From Kryptolebias marmoratus (taxonomy: Eukaryota > Chordata > Actinopteri > Cyprinodontiformes > Rivulidae): a stretch of 64,000 bases of DNA. Of the stretch, positions 36,771 through 49,297 are shown one piece after another. The notes under the pieces are model-generated. The model was given only the letters and a program-made list of their open reading frames with translations, searched no databases and was not told the origin of the DNA. The stretch lies in the NCBI RefSeq assembly GCF_001649575.2, contig NC_051431.1:8644012-8708011 (forward strand). Direction: 5' to 3'. Position 1 is the stretch's first letter. Each line of letters opens with the position of its first letter. The position numbers and the translations under genes are program-made.

Positions 36771-37705
36771 AAGGAAGCAATAAATATGAACAATTCATAC
36801 TTTACCTGTTGTAGATAGCTCTTTGAACAACCTCATTTTGGAGAAATAGAGTTTATTTCTGACCAGATTGAACTGCTACCATTCTAAAACATCTCCAATC
36901 TCCAAAGTTTCATAACGCTTCATCAGAAGACTGTTTTATAAGCCTTTACATTACTGTCTGTTTTGAATTAAATGGTTAATTCTGTGTTTTGTAGCTGCAA
37001 ATAGTTACAGCAGCTAGCTGTAGCACTTCCAGTGTATCTTGGGCCATTTTCATTATAATATCTTAATATTTCTAGCAAAATATCATCATAATTGGAAATT
37101 GATGGTGAGAAGAAACCTTTGTAATACCAAATATATGAACCGATATCAGTGCCAATTTGACTTCCATAGCACCCAACAAAACAACAGAAATTGGCCAAAT
37201 TGCGTTACACTTTAGTCAAAGAAAATGTTTAACTATAACAGCAAAAAAAAGGATATGATACATCAAAAATAAAAGCTAAAATAAGACAGAAACAAAACAT
37301 AAAAACAGCTCTATTTGGTTCTTATACTCTGCTTGAATCAAAAGCAAAGGAAACAAGTTGAGTCTTGGAGGTTCGTATATAAAGGGGTAGATTATTCCAA
37401 ACATTTGGGGCAGCAAATGCAGAACCTCGATCATTTTCATGTTTTAATTTGGATCTTGGAACATCTAAGAAAAAGTGGCTGGTGTTTTTTAAGATGTGTA
37501 GATGTTGAGACGATCACAAAAAGGGGAAAGACTATTTTAAATGTTTTTAGATTTACCGTGTTTTAAGAGGAAAGCTGATCACTTTGGTTTCGTCCCCCAG
37601 TCAGATTAGCCATTAGCTTGTCAATCATGTCAGAATCATGCTTTATTTCTTCAAACTCAGCTATCTACAAAAGGTAAGATATTAATTGTTCATAACCTTT
37701 TCACA
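36771..37705. mobile_element. Family B long-TIR element, largest copy with internal extra DNA
   Basis: The left repeat 'atgaacaattcatactttac', 'gttgtagatagctctttgaa', 'cattttggagaaatagagtt' is mirrored at the right by 'cttcaaactcagctatctac', 'aaaaggtaagatattaattg' and 'ttcataacctttt'. The inverted arms span roughly 95 bp. Between them the usual core (36990-37080) is followed by about 370 bp (37200-37570) not present in the shorter copies, probably a nested, unrelated repeat. Confidence 0.75.
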
Positions 37706-37981
37706 CAATCTCACTTGAATTTACCTTTTTCTCTTACACTAATGCTAATGGTCAGCTCTTGGCGGCAGTAACTTCCATCAATAGAGGACAATTTTCTTTC
37801 ATGGAGTATTTGGCTGTTAATTTTAGTTTGAGCCGTTTTAGTGTCACCAACTAAATCTCCTCTAGTTTTACACCACTACAATAGTGGTCATTCTGAAAGG
37901 AACAATTTCATCATTAAGGCAGATTTCGCAATATATGCATCAACTCAAGGCTCAGTCAATTAGGAGATGTAATTTATGACT

Positions 37982-38045
37982 TCTAGAGACAGGCGCCAGC
38001 TCCCCACGACCCTGAACAGGAACAAGCGGGTGAAGATTTAAGCTG
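37982..38045 (+). mobile_element. SINE / L2-type tail fragment
   Basis: 'agacaggcgccagctccccac' is followed by 'gaccctgaacaggaacaagc' and 'gggtga', the conserved tail of fish V-SINE/L2 elements. The final (GGAT)n is missing. Confidence 0.5.
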
Positions 38046-40735
38046 CCGCGCGTATTTCTTTGTACAGCAGGCGAAAACAGAAGCGCTTGGCCCAAACTCG
38101 AAAATGCAATCTCTACCCAGCTGAGACAGAAGTGAAGCTGACCTGTTTTCAGATTTTATGCATGATTTACAATTTCCTAACAGTTTTAGCCTTTAGGTTA
38201 TGTCTGTAAATTCCCGCAGAACACTCTCCCCAATTGGGCCTCGCAGTCGTATTATTCAAAGCTACACATCTGGTCAGTGTTTGACATTTGCGCTTTAAAT
38301 ATGTAGCTTTGGCTTTAGGCAGTTTATCTCACCTGCTATATGCTTCCACTTGCAACTCTTTTGGACCCGCAGTGAGTTTCGTCTAGGGGGGGAACTTCTC
38401 CAAACCCTCCTCACGTTGCCAAATTGTACTTTACTGCGGGGAGAGCAATGCTTTTAAGAGATGAGAGGACCTCATGTGATTAACCTTGATTGAAACCAGC
38501 TCCACACACTCCGTCTGATAATATATGATGATAGCTTCGATCTAATTCCTCCTTGTTCTCATGTTTTGAATGGGCGGGAGTCCTGTCCACTTCAGGAAAG
38601 CACAGAGATCTCACTATTCAAACCGTTCATATTTTAATTGCAGATTTTGTGATCATGATTTATGACTGAAAACGTGTGGATCTTTTAACAGAAACAAACA
38701 CACAAATGCTCCAAACATTAGATGGGACGTAGCTTTGGCTAAATTGTAATTACACTTAAATTTATAGAGGTGTTCACATAATGAAGTTATTTGTATGCCA
38801 AATATTGTTTTCAGGGAAAACTAAATTCCCGTGAAGCACAAAAAAGATGTTATTTTTCACCATCAAAACTCAGTTTTTCTTTTGTGAATGTTAAAATATA
38901 ATAAAACTGCACCAAATCTCTGCAGAATTCATCTCGGTGTGGAAAATAAGCTAGGTATTTTACAGACTTGCTCTGTGGTCTATATGAAAAGTTTTGCTTC
39001 GTTCGCACAAGTCCAACTTAAATCTGTATGGGAAAACCTCTGAGGAAGACGGAGCCGCTCCAGTCTAAAAACAGATATCAATAAATGTAAACAGCTCTGG
39101 CCTAGGGATGTCATTAAAAAGAATAGCATGTCTAGACCTCATAAAACCCAAACATATTGTTATTTTGAAGCAGCCGGAGTTATTGCCTGTGAGCACTAAG
39201 ATGACATCCATCAATTTAGGGTTTTATTGGAAAATGTAGATCGGCTGCATTGGAGATGTAAATGATTTACTTAGCATAAAGTTTTGGTTGAACAGGCAGG
39301 GAGATAGCGTAGTTAGTGAGGGCAGGGGAGTATGCGTGTGACAAAGATGGGATTGAAGCAAAAGCTGATTTCCTAAGCCTGAGAGAATCACAATCTGTGC
39401 ATGAATAAATAGGCTGGACCTGAGCAACGTGGATTATTCTGCTTCAAATATCAGTAGACTTAAGGGTTGTCAAATGGCATACATGTGTAATAGGATTGTT
39501 GTACATGATTTCATTTTGTCACTTCTACCCAAATGTCACATCTTCTAAGGTTTGTGCTGATTGTTTCCCACTCTGTGCACAAATTACTGCTTTGTTCCCT
39601 CTTGGCTTTTTTTATATTTCACGTTCAGGCCAATTTAACAGAACCTCTTCACATTTAAAGATCTTTTTTTTTTATTGAATTTCCAATGAAACAATGGCAA
39701 AATGAGAAACCTTGTAATGAAGACAGTATACACAATGGAGCTCAGCCACTGCAAATCTGCAAAATACATAGCAACATGTGCTGTGACAACAAGCTGAATA
39801 AATTAAATTAAACTGGATAACATTTCGGATTTGTTGGAAGTTTGTAAAAATTCAAAGCCGGATTGTTGAAATGCTACGGCTTCAAAGTACGGAGCATTTG
39901 CATTCAGTTGTGTATCACTTTGACACGTTGGCCTCATCGTTCGGTAAATCTCATATCTGCATTTATTCAAATGTGTTGAGTGCGGTGAAGGTTGACACTG
40001 CATAATCCATCAAAATGTTCCATTTGAAGAAAGAGGCTGAAATGATTTGAATCATCAGAAAGTAGTCTTGGTTCTGGTGAAGCCACAGATAATAGGGTGC
40101 AAAGTTTTAACCCACAGAAGAAGGGAAAAAAGAAAATTTAAAGTCTTTGATGCAAAAACATTGTTTTCAGACTCTGAAGTAAGACGGCAGCCTTTTCTCT
40201 GTGTGATGTCTGTCTTTTTTTCTGTGTTTTCAGCATCAAAAGGTTGTAAATAATGCATCACGTTCCACATGCAGTTGTGAAATAAAAGAAGGTTTAAGTC
40301 ATTATTAGGAGTTTAGAAATTCTCCCTAAACGTGTTGCAGGAATTTGATCTCCTCCCAAAGCATCAAATACAGCACTTTTATCAGCCCTTGTAGAATATT
40401 TGAAAAAAAAAAAAAAAGCAAAAGGTTTACTAATGAAAAAATTTCAAGGTCCTGATAAGAAACAGCAGAAAGTTGAATTTCTTCTTCACTTCTGTTTGTT
40501 ATTTTCCTTTTCGCTCAGGTTTTTCAGTTTAGGTTTGGGTAATTATGAAGTATAATCTCAGAAAAGATCATAATTTGAATTAAAAAAACAACAGTATTAT
40601 TTAGTCATATTGTAAAACAATGATAAACAACCCTTTGTCTGTGGTGATTTGTAAACACAGAAATATTGGTGCTACATAAAACTACACTCTGTCACTGCGC
40701 ACTTAAAGGGAAGTCTTGCTTTCAAAACCACGAGG
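38046..40735. other. Gene-free intron DNA with one duplicated module
   Basis: Unique sequence. 39261-39480 is related to 43088-43289 (listed separately). No exon was recognised. Confidence 0.5.
39261..39480 (+). repeat. Duplicated unique module, copy 1
   Basis: It aligns without rearrangement to 43088-43289, at roughly 75-80 percent identity by eye. Shared anchors are 'ataaagtttt', 'tattgaagcaaaagctgatt' (gattgaag... here), 'atctgtgcatgaataaatag' and 'gtggattattctg'. It has 18 extra bases after 'gctgattt'. It matches none of the other repeat families in the window. Confidence 0.75.
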
Positions 40736-40739
40736 TCTT

Positions 40740-40905
40740 TTGATGACTGAAAGCCTTGAAGGAACACCACCTTTCATGGCAGAGTTTTAAACTATAATCA
40801 ACTTATAAGGAGTTATAGTCATTTTGGATGAAACTTATGCACAATCACATGTAATATTGTGTAATATTTTATTGGCGCTTCAAACAAAACAGAATTTAAA
40901 AAAAA
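40740..40905 (+). repeat. Family A repeat, left end only
   Basis: 'aaagccttgaaggaacacca', 'tttcatggcagagttttaaa', 'gttatagtcattttggatga', then 'gcacaatcacatgtaatatt'. The unit breaks off where the LINE remnant starts. Confidence 0.65.
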
Positions 40906-41628
40906 AATCATCGCTATGCTGATGATACCCAAATCTATTGCACCCTCCAAATGAAAGCTCTGCTGAACTGTCGAGATGATTCGAAATCAGAAATGATGCA
41001 AACATCTCTGAACCTAAATGAGCAACAGCAAAAAAAAGAGGAAGTAATACTTTTTGGATCTGACCTACACTCAGTCTCTAATAATATTCCTCTTTTAGGA
41101 ACTGAGGCCGCTGCTGAAGGCCCACGCTGATGTAAAGTCATTTCTGTCTTTCGCTAACTTTCAGGAGCAGATTCATGCTTTCATTTTGTCCAGACATGAC
41201 GACTGTAATAGTCTTTGGTATTACCCAACCTCTGCTTTTTTTTTTCTCCCGCAGCACAACCCCTGACAGGCACACACAAGCAGAGCAACACCTCACCTGT
41301 CTTGGCATCTTTGCTCCGTCTCTCTGATCATTTTACATTTAATGGTGAGATTTTAGTGTTTGTTTTCAAGTCATTAAGTGGGTTAGCACTTTCTTATCTT
41401 TCCAGTCTTTTACCTTTGCACACTCCTAAAAGATCACCGGGGTGAATTGAGCAGATGTTCCTGGATGTTTCCGAGGAACAGATTAAAGCACAGAGGACAT
41501 TGGGTTTTTGCTGCGGCTGCACATAAACTTTGAAACCACCTGCCTTTTTACATCAGGACCTCACCAGACACTTAAAACTTTCAAAATCGGTTTAAAACTT
41601 ATTTTTATTTGTTGGTATTCAAACCGGA
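40906..41628 (+). pseudogene. L2/CR1-like LINE remnant (reverse transcriptase C-terminal part)
   Basis: The plus strand encodes RYADDTQIYCTLQ (the YADD catalytic motif) at about 40915. Next come LNLNEQQQKKEEVILFGSDL, a tract with DDCNSLWY (HxDYCNSLL-like), then KSLSGLALSYLSSLLPLHTP in an open stretch at 41215-41445. A final piece resembles the Lys-Leu-Trp-Asn-x-Leu-Pro end of L2-type ORF2. In-frame stops and frameshifts show it is dead, and the 5' part is missing. Confidence 0.75.
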
Positions 41629-41634
41629 GCGAAT

Positions 41635-42700
41635 TACTATATATTTAACACCCACAGCCAAAAGGCAAAAGGGAGGCGATAATGTTATGTGTCTGTGTGT
41701 GTGTGTGTTGGTGTGTCTGTTACTAAAATATCTCATGAAGCACTGAATGAATTTTAATGAAACTTGCAGAAAACAATCATTGGATTTAAATTTATAACTG
41801 ATTAACTTTTGGAGACAACCCAATTTAAAATGGCTGCCACAGCCGACTGACTTTAACAAACAAAAACCGGCCACAACCCAGTTCATTTTACAGATACTAA
41901 CCTGAACATTTGTGTGGTCGTAGCTGAGACTGATCCCTAACATATATTTTGAGCAGTAACAGATTGTGCAAGATAATTTTTCTGTATTTTGCAGTTAACC
42001 ATTTTGAGTCAGCCCTTTCTGTCTGTTTGCAAAATATCTCATGAACTACTGAATGTATTTTTATGAAACCTTTAGAAAACCATCACTGGACGTACATCTA
42101 CAACTGATTAACTTTTGGAGCCAATCCAAATTAAGATGGCTGTCACAACCAAATGACCTTTGAAAACACAAATTACTATAAATCGGTAAATGTTTCACAT
42201 ATTGTGGTAGGTTTTGGTGTGGTTCTAGCTATGAGTCATAGGCAGGTAGTTACAACACAAGTGCTATCATTGTGCAGGATGTTTTCTTTAAATTTTAGCA
42301 TTAACTGTAGCAATACCCTTTTTCTGTTAGCAAAATATCTTATAAACCACTGGACAGATATTAATGCAATTTGCAGACAGCAATCACTGGATGCATATCT
42401 ACAACTGATTGACTATTATAGTCAGTTTAATTTAAGGTGGCCACCACAGCTAATTCACATTAGCCAACACAAAAATGACCATACTTAAAACATAAAACAT
42501 TCAAACTAAAGTTTGATGCGGTAGTAGCTGAGAGTTATTCCCAATGAATACACTGAGTGTGATATCTCATGATATTGTGTGGGGTCGTGCATAATATTAT
42601 TTTCAAGTCTGGCTACATTTGTAAACACAAGATGATCTTAGTCTAAAACTCTGGCATGAAAGGTGGTGGGTGATATGCATTTGTCCAAGGACTCCTTGGC
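41635..42700 (-). repeat. Family A repeat, three tandem units, reverse orientation
   Basis: The reverse complement of the array at 20470-21510. Three times at roughly 300-bp spacing it shows 'aaaatatctcatgaa' or a variant, 'cattggat'-type, 'caactgattaact' and a 'gctgccacag'-like block. It begins with 'ggcgataatgttatgtg' plus a TG run and ends with 'aaactctggcatgaaaggtg'. Confidence 0.8.
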
Positions 42701-43087
42701 CTTTAATTTTTTGTTTTATTTTGATTTTTTTCCAGAATGGATTTATATGCACAGCACTTTGATCAGTGCATGCTATTTTAAATAAAAAAGACATGTTGTT
42801 GTCATGTTTTTATTTGTGCACAATGAAGTTTGATTTTAATGTAATCCCTCAAGACATACACTGCATTTTTCTTGCACAGTCATTTGCAAGATATCCATAT
42901 CCTCCTCCTTGTATTAGTACTTTATTCCTGTAGATTATTTTGAGCTGCATCAGGCTGAAAAGCACTGAAACAGTTAAATTAAATGCAGCTCATTTCATGT
43001 ATAAAATCTTGTTAGAAGGACTCTATCTCCATATCTGCGGCACACAGAGATATTAATCATTCTCCACTTTTGTTACAGCCTCATCTA

Positions 43088-43289
43088 AATGATTTAGTTA
43101 CCATAAAGTTTTCCTTGAACAGTCAAGTGGATATTGTAGTTAGTGAGAGTGGGGAAGTATGTGCGTGACAAAGGCGGTATTGAAGCAAAAGCTGATTCAC
43201 GATCTGTGCATGAATAAATAGGCGGAACTTGCACACCGTGGATTATTCTGGTTCACGTATCAGCAGACTTAAGCATTGTCAAATAGCAT
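43088..43289 (+). repeat. Duplicated unique module, copy 2
   Basis: Partner of 39261-39480 in the same orientation, about 3.8 kb downstream. Best-kept stretch: 'gatctgtgcatgaataaata' followed by 'gg', then 'gtggattattctgg'. Confidence 0.75.
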
Positions 43290-44379
43290 AAATGCCATAC
43301 ATGAGTAAAAATAGGCTATTACTGCGTTAGAAGATCCTATCATATTATCATTTTCTTTCACTATGTAACACTTTGTGTCATACAATCAATCAAAGGCATT
43401 TTTAAAATTCCGTTTAAGTCCACTAGTCATTTGTTGCTGTGAGATTTTGTGCAGGAATGAATACTGAGGAACAAAGATGTATCAGGAGCTTTTTTTTTTT
43501 TTTTCAATGACTACAGTCAAGGCTGTGGTTCAGGCCATTGTATTAAGTGATGCTTACATTCATACACAGCTCTCACTTGTGTGCGTATGTGTGCCTGTGC
43601 AAGAGCAGGAAGCTGTTTATGTATTTATTTTTTTGATCCCTGTATTCAATCTCAAGGTTGGAATGTGCAGTAAGGGACGCATATGTGTAAAAATGAATCA
43701 AGCAGCATTTTCCCGTGCTTCAGTTAAGGTCAGAGTTGGACTTTCAACCTGAGCCTCACTTTATTGTCAGGTTTTATAGATCACAGTAAAACTTAGCTGC
43801 AACTTTAGAGGCTTTGACACCATAATTACAAGTCTCCCACAAGAGGTTTTTAAGGGAACACTGTGTCTTCATTATGAACTGACACAAAGCATGGAAGAGA
43901 CCTAATCAAGCTTTGTTTAAATATATAAACATATTCAGTATCTTGTCTTCTGTAACACAAAACAAGTAAAGGACAAAAATCTGCTGCATGATTCAAAAGG
44001 TTTACATATTTAACAGATATGCTTAATGTAGAAATACTGTATATTTGTCAGAAGTTGAATCTAGTGATGTGCGACAGATAGCGTATCCATTTTGCCTCTC
44101 AAATATTAACTACTTCAGCTGATAAAGTGACTCATTTTTAGCTAAACTTTTAATACCTACAAATATATATATATACTTTTTCTTTGCAGCAACCTGGAGC
44201 ACTTTAGTTTTAACTTTTGGTTGAGTTTAAAAGTTTTGGACAACTATTAGGCTGTGTTTTAGCTGTAATTTATGACAGAATTTTCCATTTGATTACAGTT
44301 TCAAATAAAACATAGCATTCCTTATAAGAATTCATATCAACTTGCTTATCAAAGTTTAAAAAAAAAATCTCATACAAAT
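43290..44379. other. Gene-free intron DNA
   Basis: Unique AT-rich sequence. A short (TA)n at about 44163-44174. Confidence 0.5.
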
Positions 44380-44635
44380 TATTTGAGCTCAGAGTGTGTT
44401 TTGTGGATGGGTTTGAAATGCATCTGCTCCAAATTTTATCTCAATGTATGTAAAAAATGTCATTTTGTTGATTAGCTGTGACGTCCATCTTAAATCAGGT
44501 TGACTCCAAAGGTTAATTAATTGTAGATCTGCATTCAGAGGTTTTCATTAAACTCAGTTAAACTGGTTTATGAGATTTTTTGCCACCAAACAGACAAACA
44601 AACACACAGACATTTGTTATGGTGGGGGATAAAAA
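44380..44635 (+). repeat. Family A repeat, partial unit
   Basis: 'ctccaaattttatctcaatg', 'ttgattagctgtgacgtcca', 'gactccaaaggttaattaat', then 'aaacacacagacatttgtta'. The left end is missing. Confidence 0.65.
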
Positions 44636-44989
44636 AAGTTGTTTTAGGTCCTGTAATAAAATGATTCCAAGGTGACTGGCAGTAAAAAACCAGCAACAAT
44701 ATGTTGTTGCAAATATCCTGCATTGCTAATAGATAAGCAGTGGTGTTTAACAGTTTTGCCTCAACATATTTGTTTTAAATTCTTATCAGAGGAGACAGAG
44801 CGAGTTTAACCAAAGGTCTGAACTTTTTTATTTTAAGTCATCTTTTCAATTATCTATAAATTTAGTAAACATCCCTCCAAACATTGCACAGGTCTTATTT
44901 CCTAAATAAGGGTCAGCCTTTTCCAGGTTGGTGAAGAGGTGCGGAGGGAACTTTAACTTGGATGACACGTTGAGCTTTTCGCTGATGAG

Positions 44990-45210
44990 ATGTTGAATGA
45001 CAGATGGCGGGCCCTTAGGAAGTCACCTGTCTGTCAAATATGTTGTAAACATGACATTATCAGGAACATGTTGTCACCTTGTGCAACATGTCATGTTGGA
45101 AATAATATATTCCTTGTAAACAAAAGATTTGCATAATGGCTGACATGTTTTGTCCGATCATTTTGCATAATTATGTTTAATGATTTCCTAAATGCACAAG
45201 GATGTCAGAC
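44990..45210. promoter_or_regulatory. Candidate conserved non-coding element
   Basis: A balanced, repeat-free block with forkhead-like TGTAAAC/GTAAACA sites (about 45046 and 45116), TTTGCAT octamer-like cores (about 45128 and 45163), and an 8-bp inverted pair ACATGTTG (45066-45073) / CAACATGT (45084-45091). Whether it is conserved cannot be told here. Confidence 0.25.
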
Positions 45211-48200
45211 TAACCAGCTCCTCGTTTGTTTTGTTTTTTTGCCCCCCCCCCACTCACCATAGATCTCTTTCGCATATTCATCATGTCTTGTGTCGTCAGC
45301 TTTTGCACAATTTGCAGCAAAACATCTCACTCTTCAGCTTCACATTGGCAACGCAGAGAAGCTTGGCTATCAGCCATCCACAATAGCATAATTATGGAGT
45401 ATTAAACCGTCACAATGACATATCAGAGGAAATATGCAAAATGCCAGCAGAGATTCTTTTTTTTTTTTTTTTTTTGCTTTACGCTTGCTTCTTGTCAAAA
45501 TGGCTTGAAAAATTGAGGTTTCTTTGCGGCTGGATCATAATTACGATTGGTATTTACGAGAGCCATCAAGCGTTGCGTTTGAAGGTGACTCTGGGAGGCG
45601 TCACATCCGACTGCGGACACAGTGAAACAAAGCTTTCAGACAAGCTGTCTCCTCTCACCAAGCCTTTTAAATCATCATCACTTTAGCTGGCTGTATGATA
45701 GTTCACATGATATATCACCTGTTAGAGCTGCGGCGTGCACGCTGCCAGCGGAAAGTGACAATGAGTCTGGCAGCGAGACTTCGCTCCTTTCAGCGGCCAC
45801 AGTTGTCTGATGCTTCTGTTTCCTGTTATTAAGCCATCGCCTCCATGCTGTTGAGTCAAGCAACACTTAAACTCCCAGACTGATTTGAGAGATTTTCCTT
45901 TTTTTCCCGTTTTGTCTACTTGTTTGTTGTGACCGGTTGAATGTTTCATGGTTTCAATCATCTCAGAGAAGCTTGTTAGACTGGTATCTCTGACAGTGGT
46001 GGGATTCTTCTGTCTCTTCAAATGTTGGTCAGTTAACGCGCCGCTGTCTTTGCAGTTTTGCTGCGGGTGTTTTGTGTTAGCCTCTCTGAGCCGTTGTTTT
46101 GATCAGGATGACTACAGATTGACAAGGTTCCTTGTTGACTCAGTGGCACTGCAGAACGGGAAGGATTCAAAAGCAAATTTAGTGGCATTTTTTTTTTTTT
46201 TTTTAGTTGACACTAGAAAACTGACAGGAAGCGAGGGGAGAAAAAGTGCAGTGAGGGTCCTGAAGGTTGCGGCAATCACAGAAGTCAAGTTCACCAGCAG
46301 ACTGCTATTTCTGCGCTAGCGTCAAATAAAAAATTAGGTTTTCTTGACTTCGAGTCTCCAAAATGGAAATGAGCTGCAGAATGAATATGAACATGATGGA
46401 ATTAAAAACTTTCAAATTAGTTGTTGACATTCATATATGAGACTCTCCTAATGCAAAATTGTGGAATGCAATTATGATGTATATTGAGGTATTTGACAGT
46501 ATTCACAGCTGTTTTCAGCTTCAGGAAGAAACATTGATAATTAAAATCAAAAGACGTCTGATATCCAATATAAATATGTGATGACGTGATTTAAAAAAAA
46601 ACCAAAACATTTTTACCAGCTTTTGGTTTAGATGACATATAATTTAAGGCAGTGTTTTGGATTTTTTTTTTTTAACCTAGCAGTCTATTAATCCAAATAC
46701 TGTAAGGAAATGTGAAACACTTGTAAGTTTTACACCTTTTTTATTTGGCTGCTGGCAAATTTTTATTTACAAAAGTGTAATGTTGTTTGTGTATCTTAAA
46801 ACTGTTCTGAAAAAAAATCATTAAGATGTAATTGAATTATATATATATATATAACTAAAACAGTAGACACCATAATTGTTACTACTGTTCCAGAGAAAAT
46901 TAGAACAATTGTGCTTACAGTAACATCTGCACCAAGATGTGCCAGCTTCCAGCTTTCTACTCATTTAATTTTTGTTTAAACTTGAGCAGCAACAGCTCCC
47001 ACAGACTCAGGAGGTTTGGCTGCTGATGCCAAGAAAAGGAAGCGACACGTTCAACAGGTTGTAAGATTGAAGAAATAATCTGTTTATTTGTTACATGTAG
47101 GTCTATAAATAAAATGAGACTAAACCAAGATGAAAAGATGCATGCTCCTGTGTCCCAGGGTGTTGATAATGAAGCTGGCTTTAAGCTTGAAACTTGCAGC
47201 TGTTTTAACTTCTTCTCCTTCAGGTTTTATAATTGATGAAGTGATCATTTCCTGTCACTTTGGCAAGAGGTTGAGCAGTTCTTAAAGCAGCCATATTAAA
47301 AGGGGAACTACTTGGAGAAAAAAAAGCCAACTAAGGAATAGCATTAATGGTAAAACAATCTCAATGAGATGTGTGTAAGTGTGGACACATGTTGCATGCT
47401 GAGGTGGATGAAGGACCAACTAAGCTAAAATAAATTGAAGAAGTATAAACGAGAAACTCTAGCAGGCGATATGCATTATTTTAAGGAAAATTAGACCTTT
47501 AGTTGTATTTAGCTTTTGGCTTAAACCCAAAAAAGCGATGATGGATGCAAGAATTTGTAGCTCACGTTTCCATTTTAAAATATGGGAGGTTTTATGGTTT
47601 TTGTTAGCAACCAGAACAGCTTTTAAATCACACAAGTTCTGTTGAGCAGCACTGATCATAAACAGATGTACATGTGCCTTTTACAGGTACCATGTGTAAA
47701 TGTAAATTCTCTAAAAAAAGGTTTTGATGTTTAAGGGAATCTTTAGGTCTTTTGTTTAGGGAAATTATATTTTGTGTTTGAGACTTGTCTTTGTCTTTGT
47801 CTTTAATAATAATATTGGGAAGTAGTAAACTGGGATAGGGTGGAGGGGGGGCGGATTGTAATGAAGAACTTGAATAAATATATTAGTTGACTGGATATTT
47901 GAAGCATTTGAATCATTACATTAGATGATCTACAGATTAAGCTGTTTACATTAAACTTTGTTGTCATGACACAGAAGCAGAGCAAGTCATCTTGCAGCAT
48001 ATTTATTTTTAGTTGAGCTGGTAAAGATATCACATTTTTCATTAAAAAAAAAAAAGAAAAGGTTCATTTCCAGCTTCTAATAGAGGGGAAAGAAATGAAA
48101 CGCCAGCAGTAACGCTAAAGAGTTGTGCGATGCCACATTTTAAATAGTTTCTCATCCATCCAGGTGAGGATTTATAATTTATATGATAAACTACTTATAG

Positions 48201-48439
48201 GGCGGCAGGATCTCTAACTCATTAAAAATATCTGGAAGGGATTGTTGTCGTTCTTCCTCATTTTTCCTCCTTTTCTTGTGCTTTCGTCCCTGTCCCTTTA
48301 CGTACTACAGCCAGTGAGGGGGGCAGGTGTGTCAAGCCTCAGCTGGGCATTATCCTGGCCCAGATTGTCCTTGGACCCCCATGTCTGTCTTGTGACCTCG
48401 GGTACGGCAGCCCCATACATCACCGGCTGTTCTTAAAGC
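45211..48439. other. Gene-free intron DNA
   Basis: T-runs near 45458-45475 and 46188-46204 and a (TA)n at about 46838-46853. No exon or family A/B copy was recognised. Confidence 0.5.
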
Positions 48440-48610
48440 TATCCTCATCGCTGATTAATCCACTTTAGTCTCATTCAGAGATGATCAAAGGCAAAGCATC
48501 AAAGTCTTTTATGGAAATAATCACTCACTCATTAGCCAAATGTTTGACAAGTGCGCTCTCCTGGCGTCGGAGCTGCTCTATAAATCATGAACACAAATCT
48601 GACAAAAGGG
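48440..48610. promoter_or_regulatory. Candidate enhancer with paired TCF/LEF-type sites
   Basis: Two ATCAAAG motifs (48484-48490 and 48498-48504) lie 14 bases apart in the same direction, inside a repeat-free block with homeodomain-like ATTAAT/ATTA cores. ATCAAAG is the TCF/LEF core. Function is inferred. Confidence 0.25.
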
Positions 48611-49039
48611 GATGATGAAATGTAGAAACATATATCCTGACTGGGAATCAGCAAGGATTTTATCACTGATGGATTACGGAGCAAGCTGCTATAAAGTAGC
48701 CCAGTCTTTACCTGTGATGTATGACTGCTCAGAATATATATTTTAGGTCATCGTGCCATATTTCTTCAGAGACCATGTTGTCATTATTATCAGCCTGACC
48801 TGCTTGGGATTTTTTCCCCCCTTTCTCTGCGTTCAAACACCCAGATGTCAACACATACGGCTTGTTATAACTGAAACAATCGAAACAAATGATCCCACCG
48901 GTCACCTAAACATGTTTTCCTCCACATAATATCTGGTTGATACGCTGCACCCACTCCCCCTCCCCCCTGAGCAGCCACCCACTCTCCATCTCCTGTCTTC
49001 CTGGGCCATCTCCCCCGGCTACGAGGACAAGACAGGACA

Positions 49040-49240
49040 GGAGAGGATAAATTACAGCCACAGAGCCCAGGCTCTCTCTCATGCTTTCATTTGCACCGGC
49101 AATTAATCAGCCATCACTGGAGAGCTCTTGCATGTCAGGCTGAGGATTTTATTAGGGATGTCCTTTATGGGTCTTAATGAGACTTATGTCTTCCTTGAGT
49201 ATTTCATTTGCTGCACAGAGCTTGGTTGCTTGTAACCTTG
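49040..49240. promoter_or_regulatory. Candidate conserved non-coding element
   Basis: A repeat-free block of mixed composition with CAATTAATCAG and TTTTATTAGGG-type cores, ending at the TG microsatellite. It looks like vertebrate conserved non-coding DNA, judged only by composition. Confidence 0.2.
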
Positions 49241-49242
<2 letters not shown>

Positions 49243-49289
<47 letters not shown>

Positions 49290-49297
49290 GGGGGGGG
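49243..49297. repeat. (TG)n microsatellite followed by G-run
   Basis: About 22 TG units, then about 11 G, then a T-rich stretch. The longest dinucleotide array in the window after the (TA)n types, and a likely Z-DNA former. Confidence 0.95.
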
